A DNA stretch of 64,000 nucleotides from assembly GCA_023374045.1 (NCBI GenBank), contig CM041777.1, forward strand, positions 89,150,300 through 89,214,299. Direction: 5' to 3'. The DNA is from Limonium bicolor (Eukaryota; Streptophyta; Magnoliopsida; Caryophyllales; Plumbaginaceae). The notes beneath the pieces were generated by a model. It did not search any database. It saw nothing but the letters and a program-made list of their open reading frames with translations, and had not been told where the DNA came from. The first letter of the stretch is position 1, and each line of letters starts with the position of its first letter. This document shows, in pieces, positions 25,339 to 37,332 of this stretch. The translations under genes and the position numbers were made by a program.

Positions 25339-28300
25339 TACCATGTGTCAACATTGAACATTGGTCGAAGGCATTCAACCGTCATGGAGTGGTTCAGTTT
25401 CCATGCGGTCTATTATACAATGTTCCTTGATCAACGGGTCTTAACCGTACTGTCGGTTAGTCCCTGCATCAAGAATTTTCGTCGGAGTTTATTTAACTTT
25501 TAACCGGGTTCGGTTCTAGGTGTATTCCACTTAGAATTCTGGGCCCACAAGCTTCTGCTGCGCGACCCTGATAACTTGGGTTATTCGCCCTTCTTGTTAT
25601 CTTATATGTGCTATACAACACCTTTTTATCCCTCTTATTGTGGGAATAAGGTCTGTTCCATCTCGCGAGGTATTCTTTTACCGTGCGTGAACTCAATGAG
25701 TTTTAGATTTATAACCAGATCCCTGGCCATCTATATACATACTGTTGCGTTTGTAGTGATCTTTCACTTGGTTCCTCCGACTTATTGTCGGTTGAGGTTA
25801 AGTCACTACATAGTTGTAGTGCTTCCTCTATTGTTAGCAGCTTCTGAACTATACCAGTTTCTCTGGTTCAGTACAAGTGTTCTTTACTTGTATGACCTTG
25901 CATTTTCAATGCGTCGGTCCTTGTGACTTTCTTAAGTCTCCTTTCACTTTTATTCCAATGGAATTCACATCTTGTGATTGTTGGTGTGTTTCACACTCTC
26001 CGTGTTTCTTTGGCCTTAGGCCGCACGGTTTGTTTCTAAGCCTTTGCTTCACTGGTTAATGCCATGTTTACTGGTGAAAGGAAGGATTTATCACGATTTA
26101 CGTTTCCTCATATTCCTAGCTATCCCACTCGATCATTAACTGCACAAGTGCAATACCAAAACACTCCGTCCTACAGAGTGCAGAGGCGTAAACTCTTGGC
26201 ATTAAGTCTCTTATGAGGTCGCAATAGGACTGATCGTTACTCTTTCAGGTGGTGCTTCATCATTTGGTGCAGACTTCTAGCTTGTTGCCCGGTCTGCCTA
26301 CCATCTCGTATTAACAACCCCATAGTATCGGGTGGTTGTTCGCATACGTTGGTCGCCTGCTGCGCACCATGTTCTTACTGATTCCACAGTATTGGTTTAC
26401 ATGGCATCCACTGTTGCTAGCTTCAGCCCATGCATTTCAATCATTTATACGATGGTTCCCCATGTATTTGGCAAATACAGCATATGGTATTACTTTATTT
26501 TTTTGAGCTCTCTGAGCATCATTGGTTTTATAACCGGTTATTCCTTGGTTGTCAACAATTGCTGTTGAAGCTTATTTCACATTGCTTGACAATAGTTGTA
26601 TATTCAAGCTTGACTACACTAGTAGTTCTGAAAGGAATATATTTCCCGATAGTTACTGATGGTATCCCCTTCTTGGGATCCATGTGTTCTCCACTCTTGT
26701 GGTCTCACATTATGAGGGGCGTCCTCATTCATCGGTTGTTACTCTTTTATCGGTGTCATCCTTGACCACTTTCCATATGGTTCACAAAGGTTTTGCAACC
26801 GCTGGGTTGTGTATGGTAATAGTTTTATGGCCTACTAGCCATATTGCCTAGAGCTCTGCTCATCATAGGTTGTTTCCAAGTGATTATTTCTCCATAAACC
26901 ATCGCCGGATTTGGAGGTGATACTGGGCTCCCTGACACGATCGTCACATCACGCTTCCGTCTGTTGGAGACCCTTTTTGTACCTTGGTATTGATCGATAC
27001 CATTTATTCATTTGGGGTATCCCCTATCAAGTGGGATCCCGTTGGTGTTCTGACCGGATGTTCGTTCCGATTGTGGTGTTTTTACCACAACATCTCGTTC
27101 AACTGTGTTGACTTGATACCCTTTATGGATTGCTCCTGGGTAGTACCGATTATACGGTAGCATCTGACATGTATGAGTATTCTTAGTTTGTTGTCCTACC
27201 TTGCGGTTCTGGATTTGAGTTATCCCGTTAGGGGTTGTAACGTCTCCCGTTCTTAGGGTAGACCATTGGTGTTTTTTCCTTGTGTTATAACGGATTTGAT
27301 ATCCCTTCCGGTGATGAATGGTATTTCTGGTACCTTATAACATCACCCTGCGTGTTTGTGGTTATTGATCTGGGAATTCTATCCCGTTCATTGAACACTG
27401 TTGTGTTAATGTTAGGCGTTTGCCTTACTGTGCTTAGACTGGTGTTCCTTCCAGTTATCATGCTTACTTAGATATCCTCGAGACATATCCAATGTCTTAT
27501 CCCGTTGTTAGGGCTTCTTGCACTTTCAACTCTTAATGGTTCTCCTGAAATGAGTTTCTGACTCCTTAGCTTGTGGTTATCTGAGTTACTTTGTTCGGTT
27601 GAGGTAACCAACTGTTCTGTTCCGTATTTACTTATGGTCCGTAGAACAGTGTTGACTACTTCCCGTGTTTCGTACACTACATGTATACATACGTGGGGTA
27701 CCGTCTTGGCACGTTACCACTTACCTAACTACATGTCAGGCCCGCAAGCTCCTTCGGAGTGCGGTTATCCCACATCCCGTATCTGGGTACACTCGTAGTG
27801 TTCGTCACACGCCTAGGTGAAGTATTCTATTGTCAACTCCTCTTGTATCACTCTATGATACTCACCGTAATTCCGTCTGTTTGGTTTTAAAAATCCAAGG
27901 TTTAGAAGAAGAGTTGGTGATTTTGAAGAAAAATTTGGGTTTTGAAATAACAGTTCGGTGTTAAAAGGAATTCTTCATGGCGTTGCCATGATCGAGGTCT
28001 TGACCAAGTTCAGCTTATTGCTGACCGGTATACTCTTAATACAATGGTCGGGCCGTTAGGCCTTTCCGAGGTTTCATTATTTAAGTACTTAGGATTGGTG
28101 ATCCTATATCTGCTCCATTCGTCATAGCGGTACTTTAGCAAGTATTTGCGGGTTGTTAAAATTCTTCCAACCGTCTTGTAGTTGCTGCACTTGCCCTGGG
28201 CAAGTGCGCGTGTAGGTTGTTTTTCGGTTAACGTATACCAGTTACGGTATCGTTTTCATCCATCTTTGGTGGTCTTATTAGATCTTCCTTAGATCTTTTG

Positions 28301-29060
28301 ATCTTGGTGATCGATCTCCTGAGTCGTTTCTCAGTATGCTTGACAGGATTGTCGTCGATTCAGGTGTCTCACACCTTAAGTGTGGTTAACGAGACTTGAC
28401 TTATCCTTGGAACCATGTTGCGATCCCATAGGTGTCTGTGTTATGATTTCTTTCATAGTTATCCGAGCTATGTTGTTCGGTTATTACAGCCTCTTGGCAT
28501 GTAGGCTTGGTGTTAATCCAACTTCGACTAATTCCTTAGTCGGTTTGTATACCGTTGTCGGTATCGTCAAAGATTACAGTCCGTAGACTCTCTTGTCTCG
28601 GCTTGTTACTCCGTCTTCCTTGCACGATTGTGCTTCTCTTCTTGCTGGCTACACATGGTTCTCGCGACTGCGAAGCATGTCGCCCCATGGTGCCATAAAT
28701 TCCATTATCCTTTTGTTTAGGATCTTCATTCCTCCGCCATTAAGTGCGGTTCTTGTCATTCAACGGGAACCGTCTTCGGGACATCCAGTTCTTGGACTCT
28801 ACCGTATGACAGGTTCTTTTCCTAATAAGGTTTACTTGCAACTGCCAGATCGGGTGTTACCCGAGTGTGAGAGGTCTTTCCATCTCTCTGGCGTTCTTGT
28901 CCTAACATACAACGGGGACGCGGAGGGCGGGTATGGTTACTGTAGGTATCCCGATCACACTGGAATTTCCTATCTAGCGTCCTCACACGCAAACACTCAA
29001 CCCTTAGCCCTAAGTCTCTACTTCCTAACTCGGTATTTACCTAAACTCGGTATTTCATCC

Positions 29061-29088
29061 ATCAGAGCGATACTTCGCTCTGATACCA
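29061..29088 (-). promoter_or_regulatory. Met-tRNA primer-binding site within a perfect hairpin
   Basis: Minus strand TGGTATCAGAGC (29077-29088), five bases from the LTR. It overlaps a perfect 10-bp stem: ATCAGAGCGA, loop AGTA, TCGCTCTGAT (29061-29084). Against the 14255 hairpin, a G-C pair is replaced by A-T. Confidence 0.85.
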
Positions 29089-29093
29089 CTTTT

Positions 29094-32000
29094 TGTAACA
29101 CCCCTACCGCTAATACCGTCATTACTGTACAAATACTTACCTTCGCAGCGGATACTCCTTACACAACGGCGGGTGTACAATGCCGTTAGTCACCCATGTG
29201 ACTAACAAGGCGAGTTACAATACTACATACTATCGGTCTGATGAATATGAACATACCGAGTACTCTATACAATACATTACTTTCCCTTGCGTACTCAGCC
29301 ATACTTCAATTACAACTCCAATACAATACTATACCGAGCATACTACAATCCTTAGATTACCGATACAGTTTAAGCTTCCTATTCGCATTACAATACAAGT
29401 GCCAATCCCTACTATACAACTACCCATGCTTACGTAGCAGTCCCCGCCCTACTCTCTCGAACGGTGATCAGCTTCGAGTACCTGCACACTAAAAACGGTC
29501 CCCCGAGGGGGTCAGCTTACGCTGCGCATGAAATTCGCATATACCGCGTGCTAACCGCGGTACGCCGACTACTTTGGGTCGGATATACATGGAGTTCATT
29601 TTACATGCATACATACATACTATTACTACACAATACATTCATCAATACTTACATACACATACAAGGTACAATACATACCGAGGAAGACAAATATTTAGTC
29701 AACCATTCGTATTAGTTACTTATTCAATACCCTTTCGTTGCTTTACTCATTACTCTATTCATACTCACTCCTTACTCTTGTATACTCCTCACTCCATGTT
29801 CGGTATCCTACTCGTACACGATCCTTACTCTGTACTCGTTACTATACCTGTGTATACTTGCTACTCAATACTCCATACTTACTCACACGTCTTCACTACT
29901 CAATACTTACTCATACATACTCGATACTCGGTACTCATTACATACTCATACTCACTTCTTACCCAGTACTCATTACTTTACTCATTCATACGCAATACTC
30001 ATTACTCATTACTTTGGTCTCTGGGCGGAGTCATACACAAGACTCGCCACCGGACCTACAATACGAGGGCTATACGATTAGCTCCTCAAATACTCAAATG
30101 TCCGTTTTACCGGACTACTCAAATTCCCAACACTCTTCTCTCAGAGTATGATACAATCTCTTGGATTAGCCTAGAAGTATCTCTCTCGATAACCTCTGCT
30201 AGCTTAGGGAATTACCACCGTCTAGTATCCTCAGGTTTAAGGGCTTCCCCAACACATCGAATACTCTCTCGTTCGGGGCATACTTACATCAGTCGGGTCC
30301 TCTCATAATGGGTCGACTAATTACTAAGGGGTTTGGAGGTCCCTCATCATTCTTTACTACTCCCATGGTTCATGTCTTGCACCAAGATTAATTCCTCTAT
30401 TAGAGGTTACTTATATACTCCCACTACTTATTAGTTGTGGGTTATTCATTTCGGTTCTCCTACCGTTATCGGAAGGTTATTACTCCCGTACACTCTCTCA
30501 CATTCTAGTGAGTTCATTGGGTTGCGTTATCGTTTATTGATTCGATAGTTTAGTGCGTTGCTACGTTTCCGTTAGTTCACAACGAGACTCTTACTACGAG
30601 TCACTACACAACAAGACTCACCTATGAGTCGTACTACGCACTAAATGAAGCCACACAATCAATCAAGAAAGGTTAGCTCACGCAACATACATCAAGACAT
30701 ACAATGAAGGCAATAAACCATTTTCATGCTTTAGTCTTGATTAGCCGGCATACAACATACAAATCAACGTAACTCGGTTAGCATACGGGGCATGAGAAAA
30801 TCATACCTTTCACCGGAGTTAGCTCTACCGTGTGTTCCCTTGTCCCTTGGTTCACACTTGTTCCACTGATAATGTTTCAACATTATTATTAATACTATAC
30901 TCTTACGATACACAAATAATTACTACTCCCGTACTTACCCCGTTATCCCGGTGTACTTAATGTTCTCATACTCTCAACTTACTTGGTTACTTTTACACTT
31001 GTTTTCCTACTCATATACTTACTTTCTTACCTTTACTACTCTTATTTATAGTGTACTACTACATTATATACATATATGTGTATAGGCATATATATATATA
31101 TATATACACATGATTATTATAATCATATAATAAAAATTATTTTTTTCTTTTTTTTTTGACTCGACCGGACTTGTGACCGACCTTGCAAGTCCGGTCCATT
31201 CCTGTAGCTATCAGTACGGGAAATTTTCTGTCTCGACCAAACTTGCAAGTCCGGTCGCAAGTTCGGTCCATTCCAGAAGCTTTCATCTGCGGAATTTTTC
31301 TGGCCGACCGAACTTGCAAGTCCGGTCACAAGTTCGGTCCATTCCAGTAGGTTTCAGACGGGAGAATTTTCTGGTCCGACCGAACTTGCATGTCCGGTCG
31401 CAAGTCCGGTCGATTCCAGAAGGTTTCCCGTCTTTGTAAATCTGGGCTCGACCGAACTTGCAAGTCCGGTCGCAAGTCCGGTCCGGCCCAGTACTTCAGT
31501 TTTAAAATCTGTTTTCAGTCCTCTCTTTTACCTATTACTTCCCCAATCTTCCTACATGTAATCCCACATGTTTTAGTGCCATTTAGGCTTCCTAATACAC
31601 CTTAATTCATCCACCAAATCCATTACTAAATCCACCAAACAACTTACACAATTCCTTCAATTCTTTTCCACACTTACAACAGTTTTTGCTACACTTATGC
31701 TACAGATTTTACAATTCAATTCTCCCATCCAATACTTTCTCACCCAATGCCATTCCTAGCATCCTAAATACTTCTCCTTACCACACCAATTCATTTCCAA
31801 GCCATTGCACTACCTATACCCAAGTTTCGACACTCATCCTACAAAATTCTGCACATTAAATTTCTCTTAACTTCTCCAATGTATTCTTATACACTTTGCT
31901 ACAGATTTTACACTTCTTATTTCTCATACTACAATTACCATTCCATAGCTACAAAACCTCTCTACTAATCCCAATACACACCTTGGTTCTCCCACACACC

Positions 32001-33679
32001 AAGTCATCCTTAAATACATAATTCCTACTAAAATTTTGCCATAGTTCATCTACTTTCCTTACTTATCCACACACATCCTTTCTCATCAAATTCATCCCTA
32101 TTCTAGCCAAACCACAAGGGTTCTACCAGCACACATACAAAATCCCAATACACCAATATTTCTTCAATCCACAATACAAATACTCATATACAATTATTTG
32201 GCTCTAAGGCCTACAATCCACATACTTGCTCTTAAATACTCAAACTTCACAATTCTCAATACTAGTACAAGGTTTTGGGTTCTTTAAATATTTTACCCAT
32301 TCCCATTACTCTAATGCATTAGAATTTACATTAGGAAGGAGCTCTTACCTTGAGCTTATACTTCCTTCTTTTCTTTTCCATTTCTCTTCTTGCTCCCTTT
32401 CTTGTCCAAATCGGTTTTATGGGGAATGGAGTTACCAAACTCCATTCCCATCACCCAAGCACACAAAGACAAGCATGATTAATCTACTAGCCCTCACATT
32501 AACACTAATTCATTGAAGTGTTTAAAATACAAAATTCTAGGGTTTACCTTTGGAGTGCTTTAGGAGGGGTTTTATCCCTTGGTTCAAGAAGGTATTCTCA
32601 CCACCATTGGAGGGTTGAAGCAAAGCTCCAAAACAAGAGGAAAAACAAGGTAAGAAAGAGAGACCAAAAATCGGCCATACCAAGAGATGGAGAAAAATGA
32701 GGTCTTTCATGGAGATTTTTACCTTGTTGGAAAGAGGAGACTCCAAGCTTCACAATGGTGCGCTTTTCTCTTCAAATGGGGAAAACCCATGGAGATGAAA
32801 CTCATCCTTTTCGAATTTTGAAAAGATAGAAATGTAGAGGAGGATGAGGGGATTACAAATATGTAATTTATTTTACATTTGGAGCTCAAATGGAGCTAGA
32901 GCTTGAGGAAGAATGAAGAGAAGCCATGGGAGGTGGGGAGCTTCTCAAAAATCGCCCAGCTCAAGGAGGGAGAGAGAAATCGATGGGGAAGGAGAAGGAG
33001 AGGAAAGAGAAGGAAGGAAGGAGAAATGAGAGAGGAGAGAGAGGGTGGGGTTGCTTTTGTCCTTTTATTCTACTTTTACTTTTTGACTCATCATTTATTT
33101 AGCTAGTGTGTGTGTGTGAGAGGGGGTTTATTTATCTGTTAAAACCGGCCCCCACTGTAATACTAGCTGGAGCGTTTTTCGTCTTTTACAGAAAACGCTC
33201 GTTATTTTACCCGGTTTTGATACTATTCACTAACCGGGCCCGTTTTTCGGAATTTTCTCGTTTCTTTATTTTCATTGGCTATTAAGCTTCCATAAATGCT
33301 TAATAATTATTGTTCAATGATTTATAATTTTTACGGGTCTGTTTGACCACTTAAAGTCAAGTTTTCAGGTTTCCTCGGAAAACGTGCGCTAAAGCTCTTT
33401 TAGCGTTTTTAATACATTTCTTGGATCCGTTTTCTTCGGGAATCATTCCCGTATACTAATTAGGCATGAATAAGCCTTAGGAATACTTACGATACTATAA
33501 CCGAGGTCTCGTACCTCCTATGGTTATTTAACGCTCATTTTAGCGTTTTCCGCTTTCTAAGCGTTTTTCCCATTCCGTTTTGGATTTATTTTCTTTACCA
33601 AGATTACTTAGGCACTATTAGGCCTTTAAATACCATATTAGAATATCCTAATCACCATATTTAAGTTCGGGGTATTTCA
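29094..33679 (-). mobile_element. 5' LTR (right copy, 4586 bp)
   Basis: It starts TGTAACACCCCTACC at 29094 and ends TTCGGGGTATTTCA at 33679. This is the complete reference copy for the gap-truncated left LTR. It contains the TACTCA tract (29740-30025), the palindromic tandem repeat (31158-31490) and GCGTTTT palindromes near 33170-33580. Plus-strand ORFs (29180-30308, 32226-32516, 32903-33106) are low-complexity and not coding. Confidence 0.9.
31158..31490. repeat. Palindromic tandem repeat, right LTR
   Basis: Counterpart of 21409-21740 with a few substitutions (for example CGACCAAACTTG for CGACCGAACTTG). About five units of 60-68 bp. Confidence 0.85.
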
Positions 33680-35021
33680 ATGAGGAGAGAGGCAGGCGAT
33701 AGAGACCATTGTCAATGTCCCCGCGTAGAATGGTTTGACCCTGGAAATTCTTTACACAACAATGAGTTGGCCAAAATTCAATGAAGACATTATTATCAGC
33801 AGTTAATTTGGACACGCTTAGAAGATTTTTGGTTAATTTAGGAACAACAAACACCTGTGGCAAATGTAAATTAGGTATAGTACCAGTACCAACATGAGAA
33901 ATAGGTAAATGGTTACCGTTTCCGACTTGTAGTGTGTCATCACCACGATAGTCCTCCGACAGTGTTAGCTTGCGGTGATCAGGTGTGACGTGATCAGTAG
34001 CGCCAGTATCAAAGTACCATGCAGGATCAACGGCAGGTGTGGAGGAATGATGATTTGCCAGGTGAGCTTGTCGGGGCATGTTGCGTGGATTGGGCTTGCG
34101 GGCTGGAAAGTCAGTGTGATTTGAACGTTGCCAACAATCACGAGCCTCATGTCCGGGTTTGAGACAGATTTGACATTGTGGCCGCCGCCGACGAGAATCA
34201 CCCTGAGACCGAGACCCTGATGTTGTACCAGAATTGTGGGGGCTGGTGGAAGAGGTAGTGCGTTGAGAATGGCGATTGACGGTTAAAATGGATGTTGCAG
34301 GTGGTGTCGACAATGGCAGTGGTGAGGATGGAGGGGCAGCAGAGGAATGACGAGTTAATTCCTGCTCAAGTCGTGCTTCTTCCTGGAGTAACATCCCGAT
34401 GAGATCATCAACAGTAGCATCATCCGCCTTCACCATGAATGCTGAGCAGAAAGAGCCATAGGAGGCATCGAGACCGGTTAATATGTAGCTAATCAGATCT
34501 TCGTCGGGAACAGGGTGAAGGGCCGCAGCCAAGGAATCAGCAATTTGACGTTTACGATCAACATAGTCGATCATGGACATTGACCCTTTAGATAAGGTTT
34601 GGAGCTGGACTTTCATGGACATTCTTCTGGCTCTCGTTTGTGCCTGAAAGTGTTTTTCAAGAGCATCCCATGCTGTCTTAGCAGATGTAGAGCGAGCAAC
34701 AGTGGCGAGGGCGCGTTCCGAGAGAGTTGATTTAAGCCAAAGGAGAACAAATCTGTCACGACGCTTCCAAGTAGTAAAATCAGGATTGATATCAGCGGAG
34801 ATGGTGCCATCATCAGCAACAAGGGATCGAGTCTCCGACGGTGGTTTTGGAGATAGAATATGAGAATCGAGATCAAAAGTCTCGAGGGCGGATATGATAG
34901 TGGTGCGCCAAAGAGAGTAATTGTCACGATCAAGAGTTATTTTTATTGTGGGAATCTGGAAATTTATAGACTGTGTAGAAGAAGTAGCAAGTGAGAGAAG
35001 ATTGGCGGTATTGGAAGCCAT
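33680..35021 (-). pseudogene. Copia-type gag-protease fragment, 3'-truncated by insertion
   Basis: The minus-strand reading frame opens at ATG 35021 (MASNTANL) and stays open for about 447 codons to 33680, where the LTR of the neighbouring element cuts it; ten LTR-derived codons then run to a stop at 33648. In order it shows a UBN2-type Copia gag (residues about 20-260), a CCHC zinc knuckle CQICLKPGHEARDC (about residue 282) and a protease DTGA motif (about residue 338). It stops in the GAG-pre-integrase region, before any integrase or RT. An upstream in-frame extension to 35288 is hydrophobic and probably not translated. No primer site or Copia LTR is visible to its right. It could be the start of a Copia element whose pol is beyond the gap, or a gag-only retrocopy. 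Confidence 0.8.
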
Positions 35022-35257
35022 CAGAGGGTTACGTGGTGGTGATAGGTGCACAAGACCGATCGAATAGAAAAAAAAAACTAGAGAAAACAAATAAATAAAA
35101 ATAGGCACGGCAAGAAAAAGGAAAAAATATATTGGAGCCGATTGGGATATAAAGAGAAATTTGTAAAGAACGAGACGCGACACTGTTTCCTCCTTCCAGA
35201 TGTGATTTGGGGGAAAAAAAATACTTAGCTGCGGTTGTGGTGATGTTGTTGTCTTCG

Positions 35258-35897
35258 TTGTGGAAAAAAAAATGGTAGTAGTAGTCACTCCAACTTCCAG
35301 TTAAACTCGATCAAAATTCCATGTGGAAGACGTAATGAAGCAATGGGGTTATTGTGGAAAAAAAAGGGAAAATTCACGGGATACCCCTGTTTTCTTCCGT
35401 AATTCACAATATATATACCCCTGTGATTTTAGTAATTTAACTTTAAACATGCTTAAATGTTGTCCAAAATTGATGAAACTTTACATGGACGATGCTAAAG
35501 TGTTATATTTTGGTCCAATATCAAATTTGAAGTTTTTTAAGCTCATATGTGACCTGTGGGATCCAATGGGCAGTCACATATTCATTGGGTCCCACAGGTC
35601 ACATGTGAGCTTAAAAAACTTCAAATTTGATATTGGACCAAAATATAACACTTTAGCATCGTCCATGTAAAGTTTCATCAATTTTGGACAACATTTAAAC
35701 ATTTTTTAAGTTGAATTACGAAAATCACTGAGGTATATTGTGAATTATGAAAGAAAACAGGGGTTTCTCGTGAATTTTCCCAAAAAAAATGGTAGTAGTA
35801 GTCGCTCCGGTCCGACTTCCAGTTAAACCGGATCAAAATTCCTCTCGTCTCTCAAAAGAGGATTGTGAAGACGGTAATAAAGCAATGGGCTTATGAG
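35258..35897. repeat. Tandem duplication of about 95-120 bp, second copy split by a MITE
   Basis: Copy 1 (35258-35352) runs TTGTGGAAAAAAAAATGG, then CTTCCAGTTAAAC, GATCAAAATTCC and AAGCAATGGGGTT. Copy 2 starts at 35353, is interrupted by the MITE, and resumes at 35782 with GTAGTAGTAGTCGCTCCGG, CTTCCAGTTAAACCGG and AAGCAATGGGCTT up to about 35897. Copy 2 has a segment near 35845-35870 that copy 1 lacks. Confidence 0.7.
35366..35781. mobile_element. Foldback MITE, 416 bp
   Basis: It starts GGGAAAATTCACGGG and ends CTCGTGAATTTTCCC. The arms, near 190-200 bp each, are inverted copies almost to the centre (around 35577). It is flanked by runs of eight A on both sides, which fits a target duplication of 8-9 bp as made by Mutator-type transposases, though the A-run makes the length ambiguous. 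The ORF 35323-35670 is the palindrome read through, not a gene. Confidence 0.8.
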
Positions 35898-36740
35898 AGA
35901 AGAAGAACGAATGTGATGTTGTAGTGAAAGTCCAGAGCCTATGATCCAGTGTTTACGCGACCAATTTAATTTAGGTCTTTTAACTATTTGATAGTGATTT
36001 CTTTAAGAAGACATTTGAAAATTATTCTAGTATAAAAGTTGAAGCATCTTTAAGTTGTACTAATAAGAAATTGATCCAAACAGAACTCTATTATGTAAAT
36101 AGCCAAATTGATCCAAACAGAATTCTCCCTACTCCTCGTTTAAGTGACCGTGATTCATTCAGTAAAGTTTTCAAAACATTCGATTGGGGCTACCAGAATT
36201 TTTCTGCAGTCTTTAGCATTCGTATTGCCATGAAGGAAGATGCTCACATAGGGACCGTGATTCATTCTATCCTTCTCGTCGGTTCTTCCCTTGGATGAGG
36301 TTGAGATAGTTACGGATTGATCCAAACAGAACTCTAGAATGAATCACGGTCACTTAAACCTCGTCGGACTTCCATTTTGAAGTTAATGTGGCTGTCGCCG
36401 CCTGTCGGTTGGAAATTCAGAATCTAGATGAGATTACCGTATTCTCCCTACTCCTCTCTATATCCCTCTTCCTAAGAAAAATAAAAAAAGGTCCCCACTC
36501 CTTCCTCTCCCCCTCTGTCTTCAAACGGCCGAATTCTCCTCTCTCCCACGGTAAACTGCCGCTTCTCTCCAAGTTCAAACGAGAAACCGCTCATTTTCTC
36601 CATTCCTCAATCTTTGAGACTCATTTCATCTCTCTCACTTCACTGAAATTTCTCTTCGACATAATCTACGGCAAGTGCAGCTACTTTGAAACTTACGTTA
36701 CTCTACAACGTTGTTAGATCTGTCTGTGCATCTATGCCAT
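35898..36740 (+). promoter_or_regulatory. Upstream region and probable 5' UTR of the plant gene
   Basis: It contains a cluster of short direct and inverted repeats (36071-36360), then CT-rich leader-like DNA (36440-36660, e.g. TTCCTCTCCCCCTCTGTC) before the ATG at 36741. No TATA box was assigned with confidence. ORF 36388-36717 has leader-like composition and no recognisable domain. Confidence 0.4.
36071..36360. repeat. Cluster of short direct and inverted repeats
   Basis: TTGATCCAAACAGAACTCT occurs at 36071, 36108 (one mismatch) and 36317. GTTTAAGTGACCGTGATTC (from 36138) has its inverted partner at 36337-36359, and GACCGTGATTCATTC recurs at 36254. It may be a degraded foldback element. Confidence 0.6.
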
Positions 36741-36852
36741 ATGGAAGAGCCTGAAAATTTGTCGATTGATCAAACAAATTGGGGAGTGACAGATGGTGGA
36801 TCTCTCTTTGACGTCTTCGAGCAAGATGATTACCTCTTGTCTTGCAGTGCAG
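36741..36852 (+). CDS. Exon 1 (N-terminus, 37 codons + 1)
   Basis: ATG at 36741 opens MEEPENLSIDQTNWGVTDGG and continues to LLSCSA. The donor is GCAG|GTTCTG. The exon ends in phase 1. It is preceded by a CT-rich leader. Confidence 0.7.
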
Positions 36853-37160
36853 GTTCTGTCATTACGAGTGTTTATTGAGTGGTCGTACTGGGTGTTTACC
36901 ACTCGAAAGTTTACTGAATTCAACAATTTCTTGATCCTCATTTGTAATGGAAATACACATAGCTTGACGCTCAATTTGTAGATAGATTCGGTCTACCGAG
37001 TATTGTAGTACTTGACTTCCCTTTTAATCGCAGTTATCTGTGCGGATTTGAATATCTTTTGCAATCTCATGCTCTTCTTTCGTTCTTAACGGATATTTTT
37101 TTATCAACGGGAAACCATAATTATTCTTTTGCTTCTGTTTCGAACATCCGCGTGAGGGAG

Positions 37161-37268
37161 AAAATGTGTTTGAACCATTTGAGTCCACTGAACCAGACAT
37201 CTCCAGAGATGGCAAACATAATCTTCGCCAAAGCTTAGCCTGGGATAGTGCCTTCCTCACCTGCGCAG
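37161..37268 (+). CDS. Exon 2 (WDSAF motif exon)
   Basis: Acceptor GAGGGAG|AAAATG, donor GCGCAG|GTTTG, 108 nt, phase 1 to phase 1. It encodes ENVFEPFESTEPDISRDGK, then HNLRQSLAWDSAFLTCA. The acceptor was chosen by frame; a nearby AG at 37156 would give another phase. Confidence 0.65.
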
Positions 37269-37332
37269 GTTTGTTTCTAGTAGATGTGAATTTGACAACT
37301 TCATTTGTATTGCTTATGTTTATCTTTTAAAG

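Larger units (their letters stand above)
23910..29093 (-). mobile_element. Internal region, non-coding
   Basis: About 5.2 kb between PPT and primer site. ORFs up to 198 codons occur on the plus strand (for example 28593-29189, which runs over the LTR border), but none on the sense (minus) strand has a retroelement domain. Landmarks are shared with 14247-19034: primer hairpin, GCACTTGC hairpin (28187-28207), internal PPT module (25301-25338) and the 24680-24800 stretch. Confidence 0.6.
19535..33679 (-). mobile_element. Nearly complete LARD-like element, Tekay/Del-type signals
   Basis: Two near-identical LTRs (19535-23909, truncated by the gap, and 29094-33679) flank a 5.2-kb interior. A primer site lies beside the right LTR and a PPT beside the left LTR, both on the minus strand. 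The interior has no recognisable gag-pol on either strand. The LTRs match closely apart from indels near the gap, so insertion was recent; a recent but non-coding copy implies mobilisation in trans. The right flank is a Copia gag ORF cut at 33680, which begins ATGAG. The left flank is hidden by the gap, so the target duplication is untested. Confidence 0.75.

Noticed and set aside
28593..29189. 198-codon plus-strand ORF
   Set aside because: It is antisense to the element, crosses the interior-LTR border, and shows no recognisable motif.
29230..29262. Possible hammerhead ribozyme (CTGATGA followed by GAAC)
   Set aside because: The GAAA box is missing and the flanks do not form the needed stems. 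The same holds for CTGATGATCAGAC near 4888.
29574..30308. 244-codon plus-strand ORF
   Set aside because: It lies in the TACTCA low-complexity tract of an LTR; composition bias keeps several frames open and no domain is present.
35323..35670. 115-codon ORF
   Set aside because: It is the MITE palindrome read through.
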